From: Streptomyces sp. NRRL F-6131
GTDB taxonomy: Bacteria; Actinomycetota; Actinomycetes; Streptomycetales; Streptomycetaceae
Length of the DNA: 64,000 bases
NCBI GenBank assembly: GCA_000719695.1
Contig: JOHN01000023.1
Location: 1 to 64,000, forward strand
Direction: 5' to 3'
This document shows positions 25,152 through 33,624 of the stretch, in pieces. The notes beneath the pieces were generated by a model. The model had not been told where the DNA came from. It worked only from the letters and a program-made list of their open reading frames with translations, and did not search any database. Made by a program: the position numbers and the translations under genes. Position 1 is the first letter of the stretch; each line of letters begins with the position of its first letter.

Positions 25152-26429
25152 TCAGGCGTCGAGGCCGGGCAGGTCGTGGCCCATCCGGTCGCGCTTGGTC
25201 CGCAGGTACTGGGCGTTGTGCTCGCCGGCCGGGATCTCCACCGGCTCACGGCCCTTGACCTTGAGCCCGTGCTCGGTGAGCGCGGTGAGCTTCTCCGGGT
25301 TGTTGGTCAGCAGGGTCAGCGAGCGGACGCCGAGGTCGCCGAGCATCTGGGCGCCGATGCTGTAGTCCCGGGCGTCGGCGGGCAGGCCGAGGTCGAGGTT
25401 GGCGTCGACGGTGTCCCGGCCCTGCTCCTGGAGCTCGTAGGCGCGCAGCTTGTGCGCCAGGCCGATGCCGCGGCCCTCGTGGCCGCGCAGGTAGAGCACG
25501 ACGCCGCGGCCGGCCTCGGCGACCCGCCGCAGCGAGGCCTGGAGCTGCGGACCGCAGTCGCAGCGCAGCGAGCCGAGCACGTCGCCGGTCAGGCACTCGG
25601 AGTGGACCCGGACCAGGACGTCCTCGCCGTCGGGGAGCCGGCCGTCCGCGGTCAGGCCGCCGGCGACCAGCGCGATGTGCTCGACGCCGTCGAGGGTGCC
25701 GCGGTAGCCGACGGCGGTGAACTCGCCGTGCTCGGTCGGCAGGGCGGTGACGGCGGCCCGGTCGACGTGCAGTTCGGTGCGGCGGCGGTAGGCGATGAGG
25801 TCCTCGATGGAGATGATCGCCAGGTTGTGCTCGCGGGCGAAGGCGACCAGCTCGGGCAGCCGCGCCATGGTGCCGTCGTCGTTGACCACCTCGGCGATCG
25901 CGCCGGCCGGCGGCAGACCGGCGAGCCGGGCCAGGTCGACGGCGGCCTCGGTGTGGCCGGGGCGCACCAGCACGCCGCCCTCGACGGCCCGCAGCGGGAA
26001 GACGTGGCCGGGCCGGGCGAGGTCGCCGGGCCCGGTTCCCGTCGAGGAGAGCAGTCGCACGGTGCGGGCCCGGTCGGCGGCCGAGATGCCGGTGTCGACG
26101 CCCTCCCGGGCGTCCACCGAGACGGTGTAGGCGGTGCCCTTGCGGTCCTCGTTGACCTGGGTCATCGGCGGGAGCTTGAGGCGGTCCAGCTCCTCCCCGG
26201 TCATCGGGACGCAGATCACGCCGGAGCTGTAGCGGATGGTGAAGGCCATCAGCTCGGGGGTCGCGGCGGAGGCGGCGAAGACGATGTCGCCCTCGTTCTC
26301 GCGGTCCTCGTCGTCGACGACGATCACGGCGCGGCCGAGCGCGATGTCGGCGACGGCCCGCTCCACCGGGTCGAGGACGAGCTCGTCGGTCGGGTTCCCG
26401 GTCGGACGCGCGGTGGGGTTCTCGGTCAT
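25152..26429 (-). CDS. ribBA: Bifunctional DHBP synthase / GTP cyclohydrolase II
   Basis: This 425-residue fusion has DHBP synthase (RibB, about 20-220; [10 protein letters not shown] and R-P-G-H-x-F motifs) and GTP cyclohydrolase II (RibA, about 225-420; zinc cysteines in H-S-E-C-L-T-G-D...L-R-C-D-C-G and G-H-E-G-R-G-I-G). It supplies both precursors of riboflavin, from ribulose 5-phosphate and GTP. It overlaps ribM by 4 bp (ATGA), so translation is coupled. The whole group is likely controlled by the FMN riboswitch upstream of ribE. Both zinc cysteine pairs are present, so RibA should be active. Confidence 0.97.
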   Translation of the reverse strand: MTENPTARPTGNPTDELVLDPVERAVADIALGRAVIVVDDEDRENEGDIVFAASAATPELMAFTIRYSSGVICVPMTGEELDRLKLPPMTQVNEDRKGTAYTVSVDAREGVDTGISAADRARTVRLLSSTGTGPGDLARPGHVFPLRAVEGGVLVRPGHTEAAVDLARLAGLPPAGAIAEVVNDDGTMARLPELVAFAREHNLAIISIEDLIAYRRRTELHVDRAAVTALPTEHGEFTAVGYRGTLDGVEHIALVAGGLTADGRLPDGEDVLVRVHSECLTGDVLGSLRCDCGPQLQASLRRVAEAGRGVVLYLRGHEGRGIGLAHKLRAYELQEQGRDTVDANLDLGLPADARDYSIGAQMLGDLGVRSLTLLTNNPEKLTALTEHGLKVKGREPVEIPAGEHNAQYLRTKRDRMGHDLPGLDA

Positions 26430-27067
26430 GCGGAGGCTCCCTGGAGGGCGGGGTCGGTCACGGGGCGTGCGGTGCGGCCGCGCTGCCACCAGGCGCGCAG
26501 TCCGAGCAGGACCAGGACGAAGTAGACGGAGTAGGTGAAGCCGGAGAAGACCAGGCCGTTGTCGAAGGCCAGCGGGACGCCGACCAGGTCGACGGCGACC
26601 CAGGCGAACCAGAACTCGACCCAGCCGCGGGCCTGGGCGACCATCGCGGCCAGCGTGCCGACGAAGATGTAGGCGTCCGGCCAGGCGTCCCAGGACAGGT
26701 GGGGGAAGACGGTGAAGAGGGTGCCGACCGCCAGGGTGCCGAGCGCGGTGCCGCCGACCAGCAGGGCGCGCTCCCGGCCGGTGGCGAAGCGCACGGTGAC
26801 GTCGCCCTCGCCGCGGCCGCGGTGCCAACGGGTCCAGCCCCAGACGGCGGCCAGGATCACCACGAGCTGCTTGCCGACGCCGCCGCCGAGGTGGGCGCTC
26901 GCGTAGGCGCCGACCAGGACGAGGCCGGAGAGCAGCTGGACCGGCCAGGTCAGCCGGGACCGCTGCCAGCCGAGGGCGAGCGCGGCGAGGCCGAGCAGGT
27001 TGCCGATGATGTCGGAGCGGTAGACGTCCTGGCCGAGCAGCTGGACGGTGCCGTTGAGCCAGCTCAC
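26426..27067 (-). CDS. ribM: PnuC-like riboflavin transporter
   Basis: This 213-residue membrane protein has about seven helices and the PnuC-family W-x-x-W motif (A-V-W-G-W-T-R-W) and F-W-F-A-W-V-A-V-D. PnuC homologues usually carry nicotinamide riboside, but those inside actinobacterial rib operons (RibM/PnuX, characterised in Corynebacterium and S. davawensis) facilitate riboflavin uptake. Here it sits between ribE and ribBA with 4-bp overlaps on both sides, under an FMN riboswitch, which supports the riboflavin role. Start is GTG 27067. Confidence 0.9.
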   Translation of the reverse strand: MSWLNGTVQLLGQDVYRSDIIGNLLGLAALALGWQRSRLTWPVQLLSGLVLVGAYASAHLGGGVGKQLVVILAAVWGWTRWHRGRGEGDVTVRFATGRERALLVGGTALGTLAVGTLFTVFPHLSWDAWPDAYIFVGTLAAMVAQARGWVEFWFAWVAVDLVGVPLAFDNGLVFSGFTYSVYFVLVLLGLRAWWQRGRTARPVTDPALQGASA

Positions 27068-27741
27068 CGTTCCTCCCCCGGGGCGTCGTCGACCGCGAGG
27101 TGCGAGGGGAGGGTGCGGGCTTCGAGCAGCCGCTCGACGTACTTGGCGAGGACGTCGACCTCCAGGTTGACGCTCTCGCCGACCGTCTTGGCGCCGAGGG
27201 TGGTCAGCGCGAGGGTGGCCGGGATGAGGCTGACGGTGAAGCTGTCGAGGGCGGCCTCGACCACGGTGAGGCTGACGCCGTCGACGGTGATCGAGCCCTT
27301 CTCGACGAGGTAGCGCGAGACGCTGTCGGGCAGCGAGAAGCGCAGCACCTCCCAGCGGAGCTCGCCGGCCGCGTCGCGCTCGCCCGGTTCGCGGCTCAAC
27401 AGCCGCCCGGTGGCGTCGACATGACCCTGCACCAGGTGTCCGCCCAGGCGGGCGCCGAGGGCCATGGCGCGCTCCAGGTTGACCCGCGCGCCGGGCTTCA
27501 ACTCGCCCAGGCTGGAACGGTGGAGCGTCTCGGCCATCACGTCGGCGCTGAACTCGCCGGTGTTGGCGGCCAGTTCCTCGGGGGTGTCGACGACGGTCAG
27601 GCAGACGCCGTTGACCGCGATGGAGTCGCCGTGCCGCGCGCCCTCACGGACCACCGGGCCGCGCAGGCGGATTCGCGAGGAGTCGCCGATCTCCTCGATC
27701 GACACGACCTCGCCGAGCTCTTCGATGATGCCGGTGAACAC
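27064..27741 (-). CDS. ribE: Riboflavin synthase alpha subunit
   Basis: GTG 27741 gives 225 residues beginning V-F-T-G-I-I-E-E, the invariant start of riboflavin synthase. The protein is two similar lumazine-binding domains (about 1-97 and 98-200), each with a [13 protein letters not shown] or [12 protein letters not shown] motif. It dismutates two lumazines to one riboflavin and one pyrimidine. It is the first gene of the operon, 229 bp after the riboswitch, and overlaps ribM by 4 bp. Confidence 0.97.
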   Translation of the reverse strand: MFTGIIEELGEVVSIEEIGDSSRIRLRGPVVREGARHGDSIAVNGVCLTVVDTPEELAANTGEFSADVMAETLHRSSLGELKPGARVNLERAMALGARLGGHLVQGHVDATGRLLSREPGERDAAGELRWEVLRFSLPDSVSRYLVEKGSITVDGVSLTVVEAALDSFTVSLIPATLALTTLGAKTVGESVNLEVDVLAKYVERLLEARTLPSHLAVDDAPGEER

Positions 27742-27917
27742 CCGGGTTCTCCTCGCGCTAGGGGCGCGGACTCCGGGGTGTGGCACGGGAGATGAGCACG
27801 GACGTGGGTGGGCGCGGGGATGCGCGGGCCACCGGACGGCCACGGGACCCGTCGCCGGGCTGTCGCCGAACCGGACGCCGGAGGAGGGGAACCCTCGTCC
27901 GTCGCCGCACACCGCCT

Positions 27918-27943
27918 CCCGCGGTCCACCGGGGGACCACGGG
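27918..27943 (-). promoter_or_regulatory. Hairpin downstream of the FMN riboswitch
   Basis: A 10-bp stem with one A/C mismatch (CCCGCGGTCC on the + strand against GGACCACGGG) lies 27 bases after the aptamer in the transcription direction. It is the best candidate for the expression-platform hairpin. No U-tract follows, so it could act on transcription or translation. Confidence 0.45.
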
Positions 27944-27969
27944 TCCTGCTCACTCGTCCGCCGCGCACG

Positions 27970-28085
27970 CCTCCCATCCGGACTTTAACCGTCGGTCCAG
28001 GAATTTCACCTGGTCAACCGGCCGCTGGCTGCGGACGGGTCGCGGACTGTAACCGCCGGTTCGGATTTTCACCGACCCCGGAGTG
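27970..28085 (-). promoter_or_regulatory. FMN riboswitch (RFN element) of the rib operon
   Basis: Read on the minus strand, the RFN consensus blocks appear in order: GGGGTCGGTG, AATCCGAACCGGCGGT, ACAGTCCGCGAC, then GGTTGACCAGGTGAAATTCC, GGACCGACGGTTAAAGTCC and GGATGGGAG at the end. All conserved paired regions are present. FMN binding represses the operon. It lies 229 bp before ribE. Confidence 0.97.
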
Positions 28086-28331
28086 CGCTGAACGTCACTG
28101 CTACTGCTGCCGTCATTCTGCCATGATCCGCGCGGAGGCAGGGAGAGGTGTCCACTGTGGTCTCTTTCACGCGGTGGCGGGGAATGGACGGCGGGCGGGG
28201 ACTCGCGGAACCGGCGAGGACGGGCGGGGTGCGCCGGCGCCCGGTGGCGGTCCGGGGTGCGTCGGGCGCAGGCTGGTGGTACCGGGGCGACGGTCCGCGT
28301 CGGCCCGGGAACCCCAGGAGGTGCGGGAGCC

Positions 28332-28580
28332 ATGCCCAAGTTCATGGATGTCCACCACGGGATGACGGGCATCACCGAGGAGCAGTTGAAGATCGCGCAC
28401 GGGGCCGACCTGGCGATCCAGGACGACGAGAACGTGCGGTTCGAGCAGGCGTGGGCCGACCCGGAGTCCGGCGTCGTCTACTGCCTCTCCGAGGCGCCGT
28501 CGAAGGAGGCCGTGCAGCGGATCCACGAGCGCACCGGACACCCCGCGGACGAGGTGCACGCCGTTCCGCTGATCGTCTGA
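28332..28580 (+). CDS. SCO4226-family nickel-binding protein (DUF4242-like)
   Basis: This 82-residue protein begins M-P-K-F-M-D-V-H-H-G-M and has a ferredoxin-like alpha-beta fold, as in the S. coelicolor protein SCO4226, a nickel-binding member. The conserved D-V-H-H/M and H-x(n)-H-P-A-D-E pattern match that family. The His residues near the start and in the C-terminal H-E-R-T-G-H are likely metal ligands. ATG 28332 has GGAGG eleven to sixteen bases upstream. It stands alone, divergent from the rib operon. Confidence 0.85.
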   Translation: MPKFMDVHHGMTGITEEQLKIAHGADLAIQDDENVRFEQAWADPESGVVYCLSEAPSKEAVQRIHERTGHPADEVHAVPLIV

Positions 28581-28662
28581 GGCGGTCCGACACAGCGCCT
28601 GCGGGGCCGGGCGGCGTCCGACCGTTCGACCGGGCCAGCAGGGTCAGCCCGGGTCGGCAGGG

Positions 28663-28986
28663 TCAGCCGGGTCGGAGCGCGGGGACCGGGGTGAAGTGGG
28701 TGACCGCCGGCGGGTGGGCCAGGTAGCGGAGCTCGCCCTCCGACCAGACCGGACGGATCCGCCACATCGGCCCCGCGTAGCCGCGCAGCGCCTCCTCGTC
28801 GCGCCAGCGGCTGACCACGAGCACCTGGTGCTCGCCCTCGGTCACGGAGCGCAGCAGTTCACCGCCCAGGCAGCCGTCCGTCCGGTCGAGCTGCGGGAGC
28901 ACCTTGCTGGTCAGCACGTCGCAGAACTCCTCGATGTGCCCGGCCATGACCTGCCCGGCCCAGATCCTGATGATCACGGCGACCAC
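28663..28986 (-). CDS. Antibiotic biosynthesis monooxygenase-like small protein
   Basis: GTG 28986 gives 107 residues; an alternative GTG at 28977 removes three. It matches the ABM dimeric alpha-beta barrel family: an opening beta strand I-I-R-I-W-A-G, then H-I-E-E-F-C-D, G-C-L-G-G-E-L-L-R-S and V-S-R-W-R-D-E-E-A-L-R-G-Y-A. Members range from monooxygenases to proteins of no known activity, so the reaction cannot be assigned. It is transcribed divergently from the flavoprotein gene at 29106; the shared 119-bp region includes a possible regulatory site, but no dyad was found. Confidence 0.8.
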   Translation of the reverse strand: MVAVIIRIWAGQVMAGHIEEFCDVLTSKVLPQLDRTDGCLGGELLRSVTEGEHQVLVVSRWRDEEALRGYAGPMWRIRPVWSEGELRYLAHPPAVTHFTPVPALRPG

Positions 28987-29105
28987 CTGCCTCGGAAGCG
29001 TCCTGGCCCCATTATCGGCGCAGAGCCGCTGGTGGGGAGGGGTTTGCGGAGGTTTTCCGGACGGCCCCCCTCCGCCTGTGCGGGGGCTCCGCTACGTTGA
29101 CCGGT

Positions 29106-29801
29106 ATGACCAGCACATCGGAGTCTGCCGTTCCGTCAACGCCCGGGCCGCACGGGCCGTCCGGCCTCTTCGAGGCGCTCGCGGCCGCCGCCGTCCGCGA
29201 CGCGGACCAGCTGCGGGAGGTCTACGAGCAGCCCGGCGACCACGCGCGCCGCAAGCAGGTGGACCGCATCCACGAGGTCGCCCGGGAGCTGATCGCCTGC
29301 TCCTCGCTGGTCTTCGTGGCCAGCGCGGACGCCGCCGGGCGCTGCGACGTCTCGCCGCGCGGCGGGCCGGCCGGACTGGTGTCGGTGCTCGACGAGTTCA
29401 CCCTGGCGATCCCCGACGCGACCGGCAACAAGCGGCTGGACAGCCTGCACAACATCGTCGAGACCGGCCGGGTCGGGCTGATCTTCGTGGTCCCGGGCCG
29501 GGACACCACGCTGCGGGTCAACGGGCGGGCCTGCGTCTCCACCGACCCCCGGCTGCTGGAGCAGCTGACGGCGGTCGGCAAGCCGCCGCGCAGCGCCGTC
29601 GTCGTCGCGGTCGAGGAGGTCTTCGCGCACTGCCCGAAGGCCTTCCTGCGCTCCTCGGCCTGGAAGCCGGAGAACTGGCTCGCCAAGGACGCCCAGCCGA
29701 GCTCGGCGGAGGTCACGCTCTCGCACCTGGCCGACCCGTCGCTGACCGTCGAGGCGATCGAGCGGACCGAGCGGGAGGCACTGCTCTACCGCTACGAGTA
29801 A
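29106..29801 (+). CDS. FMN-dependent PPOX-type flavoprotein
   Basis: This 231-residue protein has a pyridoxamine 5'-phosphate oxidase-like split barrel. Its conserved pattern (A-C-S-S-L-V-F-V-A-S-A-D, C-D-V-S-P-R-G-G-P-A-G, N-K-R-L-D-S-L-H-N-I-V and V-N-G-R-A) places it in the MSMEG_1061-type FMN/F420 reductase group. The substrate is unknown. ATG 29106 is preceded by TACGTT at 29093-29098 seven bases away and no Shine-Dalgarno, so it may be leaderless. The first 30 residues are probably disordered. Confidence 0.87.
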   Translation: MTSTSESAVPSTPGPHGPSGLFEALAAAAVRDADQLREVYEQPGDHARRKQVDRIHEVARELIACSSLVFVASADAAGRCDVSPRGGPAGLVSVLDEFTLAIPDATGNKRLDSLHNIVETGRVGLIFVVPGRDTTLRVNGRACVSTDPRLLEQLTAVGKPPRSAVVVAVEEVFAHCPKAFLRSSAWKPENWLAKDAQPSSAEVTLSHLADPSLTVEAIERTEREALLYRYE

Positions 29802-29832
29802 CGGCAGGAGGGCCGGAGAGCCGGGTGCGGGT

Positions 29833-29874
29833 GGGGCCGGTCCGGGACGCTTTCCGTCGCCCGGCACCGGCCCC
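29833..29874. terminator. Bidirectional hairpin terminator
   Basis: GGGGCCGGT-CCGGG pairs with CCCGG-CACCGGCCCC around a 13-base loop, placed between the convergent flavoprotein and YegP-like genes. Confidence 0.7.
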
Positions 29875-29896
29875 GCCGCCGCGCGGACCGCGGGCG

Positions 29897-30094
29897 TCAG
29901 GCCGCGGCCCCGGTCTTCGCGACGTCGACCACGCTCGCGCCGTCCGCCGCCCGCCGGACGGCCTCGACGCCCTTGTGGGCGGCGTCCTTGCTCGCGTACC
30001 CCTGGCCGGTGGCGACGATCTCGCCGTTGCCCGCCTTCAGCCGGAACCGGTACTTGCCGCCGGCGTCCTCGTACACCTCGAACTTGCCCGCCAT
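29897..30094 (-). CDS. YegP-like DUF1508 protein
   Basis: This 65-residue protein is a DUF1508 (YegP) domain: F-E-V-Y-E-D-A-G-G-K-Y-R-F-R-L-K-A-G-N-G-E-I, then G-Q-G-Y-A-S-K-D-A-A-H-K-G-V. The domain is a small beta-alpha fold of unknown function, often in tandem; here only one copy is present. ATG 30094 is the only sensible start. It is monocistronic and has good RBS-like GGAGG within a dozen bases upstream on the minus strand (complement of CCTCC near 30106). Confidence 0.9.
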   Translation of the reverse strand: MAGKFEVYEDAGGKYRFRLKAGNGEIVATGQGYASKDAAHKGVEAVRRAADGASVVDVAKTGAAA

Positions 30095-30242
30095 CCGGGC
30101 CACCTCCTCGTCGGGGGGCGCGCCGCGCGCCCCTCCTGCACGGTGCGCCCGGGCGCCGTCGGCCCGCACGTGCTCGGGGTCCGGACGGGTGACCGGGGCA
30201 CGAGCGCGTGCCGGGGCCGCGGCGGGCCGGTTGAATGGACGG

Positions 30243-30668
30243 ATGGACTGCGTCTTCTGTGCGGTGGTGGCGGGCGCGGAGCCCGCGCACCGGGTGCTGG
30301 ACGACGAGGTGGCGGTGGCGTTCCTGGACCGCCGACCGCTCTTCCCCGGCCATGTGCTGGTGGTGCCGCGCGACCACCACCGCACCCTGGCGGACCTGCC
30401 CCCGGCCGTGGTGGGCCCGTTCTTCCTGCGGGTGCAGCGGGTGTCGGCGGCGGTGGAGCGGGGGCTGGGGGCGGCGGGCAGCTTCGTCGCGGCCAACAAC
30501 CGGATCAGCCAGTCGGTGCCGCACCTGCACGTCCACGTGGTGCCGCGCAACCCGAAGGACGGGCTGCGCGGCTTCTTCTGGCCGCGCGGGACGTACCCGG
30601 ACGAGGCGGGCGCCGCGCGGGTCGCCGAGCGGCTGCGCGCCGCGCTCGCCGCGGCCGGGGGGATCTAG
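30243..30668 (+). CDS. HIT-family hydrolase
   Basis: This 141-residue protein starts M-D-C-V-F-C. The histidine triad motif is H-L-H-V-H-V-V (about 96-102), and N-R-I-S-Q precedes it. HIT proteins hydrolyse or transfer nucleotidyl groups; the Fhit/Hint-like member here probably acts on dinucleoside polyphosphates or AMP-conjugates. The N-terminal C-x-x-C suggests a zinc site. It ends 2 bp before the end of the convergent phosphodiesterase gene, leaving no room for a separate terminator. Confidence 0.92.
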   Translation: MDCVFCAVVAGAEPAHRVLDDEVAVAFLDRRPLFPGHVLVVPRDHHRTLADLPPAVVGPFFLRVQRVSAAVERGLGAAGSFVAANNRISQSVPHLHVHVVPRNPKDGLRGFFWPRGTYPDEAGAARVAERLRAALAAAGGI

Positions 30669-30670
30669 AG

Positions 30671-32260
30671 TCAGCCGACCCGGACGTCGTCGATCACCCA
30701 GTACCAGTTGTTGCTGCCGGTGTACCGGAAGCGCAGCCGCAGCCGGCCCGCGCCGGCCGGGACGGTCAGGTCCAGTCGCTGACGGCCGTTGGTGTCGGTG
30801 GTGTAGCTCTTCACCTCGACGGGCGTGCCGCCGTCCCAGACCGCGAGCACCCGGGCGGTCTGGACGCCCTCCGGCCGGTAGAAGGTGGTGAAGGTGACCG
30901 CGACGCTGCTCCGTCCGGCCACCGGGTACTCGGGGCTGACCAGGGTGGAGTCGTAGCCGCCCTTGAAGGTCTTGTCGGCCCACTCGTCGGAGTCGGCGAC
31001 GGCGAAGACGTTGCGGGAGCGGACGTTCAGCTCGCGGTTCTGGTCCCGCTGGGCCTTGGTCCAGAACTCGTCGGTGGTGAACGACCAGCCGCGCCACTCG
31101 GTGACGCCGCCGGTGCCCATGGCCGAGTTGTCGACGGACCAGCCCACCGGCGCGGTGCGGGTGAAGCCGAGGACGCCGGCGGCGATGCCGGTCTCGTCGA
31201 CCCGACCGGTCAGCAGCGGGCGCAGCGCGTCGAAGTCGTCCGGGAGCAGGGCCGGGATCGCGGTGCCGTCGAGGTCCCAGGCGGGGTCGACGGCGATGCC
31301 GAGGTGGGCCAGGGCGGTGGGCGCGATGTCCACCATGCGCACGTCGTGGCGGACCGAACCGGCCGGGAACGCCGAGCCGTTGGCGATCACGAAGGTCTGC
31401 CGCTCCTCCCAGGTCGAGCCGCCGTGGCCGCCGGTGGGCGTGTGGCCGTGGTCGGCGGTGACCATCACCAGCCAGTCCTCCTGGGCGTAGCCGGCGCGGC
31501 CGCGGACGGCGGCGAGGATCTGACCGACCTGGGCGTCCACGCCGCGGATCGCGTCCAGGTAGGCCTGGCTGGCGGACCCGCTGCTGTGGCCGGCGTGGTC
31601 GACGTTGTCGAGCTGGACGAAGACCGCGTCGGGGTTGCCGTCGCGCAGCTTCGCGACGGCGCGGGCGGTGGTGCCGGTGTCGTACTCGGCGGACGGGGTG
31701 GCGACCCGGCTGTCGACCCGGCCGGAGTAGATCGTGTCGGCGATCGGGGCCCAGGACGCGACGACGTACGTCGAGAGCGCCGGGTTCGCCGTCTCGACCC
31801 GGGTCAGGAAGTCCGGGTAGGCGGCGAAGGCGGGGGCGCCGAAGTCGTTGTCGCGGACGTTGTGCTTGTCCGGCCAGACGCCGGTGGCGACGGTGGACCA
31901 GCCGGGGCCGGAGGAGGTGCCGGCCATCGGGTTGGCGTAGAGGCTGCTCGCGGCGGTGAGGCCGCCGGCCATCAGGGCGGCGAGGTTCGGGGCGCCGGAG
32001 TCCTTGACGCGGGTGATCATGGTGCCGTCCAGGCCGATGACCAGGACCTTCGGGGTGCGTCCGGCGACGGCGGTCACGGCGGCGCCGGCCGCGCGGGCGG
32101 CGGTGGCGCTCAGCGGGCCGGCGGCGAGCGCGGCGGCGGCGGTGCCGAGGAGCAGGGCCCGGCGGGTGGGGCCGGGTGCGGCGGGGGTGTGCGGGGTGGC
32201 GGGGCTCTGCTGCGCGGCGGGGATCCGGGGGGTCACGTCGTCCTCCTGGTGCGGCGTCAT
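30671..32260 (-). CDS. Tat-exported type I phosphodiesterase/alkaline phosphatase-like enzyme
   Basis: This 529-residue protein has a twin-arginine-like signal R33-R34-A-L-L-L followed by a hydrophobic stretch to A-R-A near 58. The enzyme domain (about 68-360) is alkaline-phosphatase superfamily: V-I-G-L-D-G-T near 74, with G-T-S-S-G-P-G in the nucleophile region, D-N-V-D-H-A-G-H and T-A-D-H-G-H-T-P as metal ligands. The C-terminal 150 residues (W-Y-W-V-I-D-D-V end) form a beta-sandwich like a carbohydrate-binding module. It likely cleaves extracellular phosphodiesters, and could bind a polymer by its C-terminus. The nucleophile Ser/Thr could not be fixed. Confidence 0.88.
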   Translation of the reverse strand: MTPHQEDDVTPRIPAAQQSPATPHTPAAPGPTRRALLLGTAAAALAAGPLSATAARAAGAAVTAVAGRTPKVLVIGLDGTMITRVKDSGAPNLAALMAGGLTAASSLYANPMAGTSSGPGWSTVATGVWPDKHNVRDNDFGAPAFAAYPDFLTRVETANPALSTYVVASWAPIADTIYSGRVDSRVATPSAEYDTGTTARAVAKLRDGNPDAVFVQLDNVDHAGHSSGSASQAYLDAIRGVDAQVGQILAAVRGRAGYAQEDWLVMVTADHGHTPTGGHGGSTWEERQTFVIANGSAFPAGSVRHDVRMVDIAPTALAHLGIAVDPAWDLDGTAIPALLPDDFDALRPLLTGRVDETGIAAGVLGFTRTAPVGWSVDNSAMGTGGVTEWRGWSFTTDEFWTKAQRDQNRELNVRSRNVFAVADSDEWADKTFKGGYDSTLVSPEYPVAGRSSVAVTFTTFYRPEGVQTARVLAVWDGGTPVEVKSYTTDTNGRQRLDLTVPAGAGRLRLRFRYTGSNNWYWVIDDVRVG

Positions 32261-32326
32261 GGCGCGGAACGGGGCGGTGACTACGGTCGGAGCGACGGAT
32301 GGCCGTAGGTCGCCCGGTTCTCGACC

Positions 32327-32363
32327 CGGGTGTGAACAACGCCCGAATTCGGTCCAGACCCGT
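32327..32363 (-). promoter_or_regulatory. Candidate PHO-box and dre-like sequences upstream of the phosphodiesterase
   Basis: On the minus strand GTTCACACCCG (32337 to 32327) resembles one PHO-box repeat unit, though the adjacent 11-bp unit is poor. At 32348-32363 the + strand holds TTCGGTCCAGACCCGT, with core GGTCCAGACC matching a DasR dre core except one base (10 of 16 overall). Either could regulate the phosphodiesterase; both are weak. Confidence 0.35.
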
Positions 32364-32394
32364 TATCTCTTCGTGATCATGATCGGGTCGCGAC

Positions 32395-32479
32395 GGGGTC
32401 GCGCTCGTGGCGGGGTCGCGCTCGTGGCGGGGTCGCGCTCGTGGCGGGGTCGCGCTCGTGGCGGGGTCGCGCTCGTGGC
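32395..32479. repeat. Five tandem copies of a 17-bp unit
   Basis: GGGGTCGCGCTCGTGGC repeats five times without change from 32395 to 32479, in the gap between the GntR stop and the phosphodiesterase start. A short direct repeat GGGCGGCGGTCAGTCC follows at the GntR 3' end. Period 17 is not a multiple of 3, so it is not coding. Confidence 0.95.
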
Positions 32480-32522
32480 GGGCGGGGGCGGGGCCGGGGC
32501 GGCGGTCAGTCCCGGGCGGCGG

Positions 32523-33296
32523 TCAGTCCGCTTCGAGGCGGGCGGTGAAGCTGAAGCGGTCGCCCCGGTAGAGCGAGCGGACCCGCTCCACCGGCCGGTC
32601 GGCGGTGTCCCGGGTCAGGCGGTGCAGCAGCAGCATCGGGAGCGCGGGCGGGGTGCCGATCAGCAGGGCCTCGCGCGGGGTGGCCAGGACCGTCTCGATC
32701 CGCTCGTCGGCCGCGCCGAAGGTGATGCCCACCTTCTCGCCGAGGTACCCGTACAGCGAGGAGCCGGGGTCGAACTCCTCCGCCAGCCCCGGCACCCGAC
32801 CGACCGCCAGATAGGTGCTCTCCAGGCCGACCCGCTCGCCGTCCGCGAGCAGCACCCGCTCCAGGTGCCAGACCGGCTCGCCGGGGGCGATCCGCAGCTG
32901 GCCGGCCAACTGCGGTTCGGCGCCGAGCCGTTCGAGTCCGATCAGAGTGCGACCGGGCACCCGGCCCTGGCGCCGCACGCCCTCGGTGTAGCTGGCCAGC
33001 GAGAGCGGCTGCTCCAGCTTGGGGCCGGCCACCACCGTGCTGCGCCCGCGCCGCCGCACCCGGCCCTGGATCAGCAGGTCGCGCAGCGCCTGCCGGAGCG
33101 TCTCCCGGGCCACCTCGAAGCGGGCGGCGAGCTCGCGCTCGGTCGGCAGCACCCCGCCCTCGCCGAGCTCGTCGAGCAGCTCCTCCAGCCGGCCCTTCAC
33201 CGCGTAGTACTTGGGCACGCGGCCGTGCTCCGGGATGCCCGACCTGATCGGTGCGCCGGGGCCGGACCGGGCGGCGGGGTCGGGGGTCTCGTCCAC
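32523..33296 (-). CDS. GntR/HutC-family regulator, DasR-like
   Basis: GTG 33296 gives 257 residues. The N-terminal winged helix (about 27-95) has Y-Y-A-V-K-G-R-L, L-P-T-E-R-E-L-A-A-R-F-E-V-A-R-E-T-L-R-Q-A-L-R-D-L. The C-terminal UTRA domain (about 105-250) has L-A-S-Y-T-E-G-V-R-R-Q-G and E-R-V-R-S-L-Y-R-G-D-R-F-S-F-T-A-R-L. Pattern and length match the DasR group, which senses amino-sugar phosphates and represses chitin/GlcNAc genes; it resembles but is clearly not identical to S. coelicolor DasR as I recall it. It is divergent from a chitinase with a dre-like site. Confidence 0.85.
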   Translation of the reverse strand: MDETPDPAARSGPGAPIRSGIPEHGRVPKYYAVKGRLEELLDELGEGGVLPTERELAARFEVARETLRQALRDLLIQGRVRRRGRSTVVAGPKLEQPLSLASYTEGVRRQGRVPGRTLIGLERLGAEPQLAGQLRIAPGEPVWHLERVLLADGERVGLESTYLAVGRVPGLAEEFDPGSSLYGYLGEKVGITFGAADERIETVLATPREALLIGTPPALPMLLLHRLTRDTADRPVERVRSLYRGDRFSFTARLEAD

Positions 33297-33455
33297 CCGG
33301 CCATCCTTCCAGACCCCGGGGGCGGGCCGCCGCACGCCGGGCGCTGCCGGGCGTACCGCGCGGCACCGCACCGTGCCGCATGCCACCGCACCGTACCGCG
33401 TGACACCGCACCCGCCGCCGACGCGCCGCGCCGTACGCCTTTTGCCCGGGACCCC

Positions 33456-33474
33456 TTGACAGGTATAGACCACT
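33456..33474 (+). promoter_or_regulatory. Chitinase promoter region with dre-like operator
   Basis: TTGACA (33456-33461) overlaps ACAGGTATAGACCACT (33459-33474), which matches the DasR responsive element A(C/G)TGGTCTAGACCA(G/C)T at 14 of 16 positions. The position at the -35 is consistent with repression. The matching -10 is not clear. Confidence 0.75.
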
Positions 33475-33624
33475 CCGCTTGAGTCTGGGTCAGCCCCGCA
33501 CCCGGCCCGCACCCCGGTCGGCCCGTCCCCCACGACGAGCCCCCACACCGCGGGGCCCGGCTCCCCTGCCCCGACGTCCCGTCCTCCACGACCGTGCGGC
33601 CCCCACCGCACAAGGGGTGATCAA

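Noticed and set aside
28904..32308. 1134-codon plus-strand frame over the flavoprotein to phosphodiesterase region
   Set aside because: It covers several well-supported genes on both strands and encodes Gly/Arg-rich sequence with no domain. It is a shadow frame.
32395..32479. Possible CRISPR array
   Set aside because: The 17-bp units are directly adjacent with no spacers, and no cas gene is present. It is a tandem repeat.
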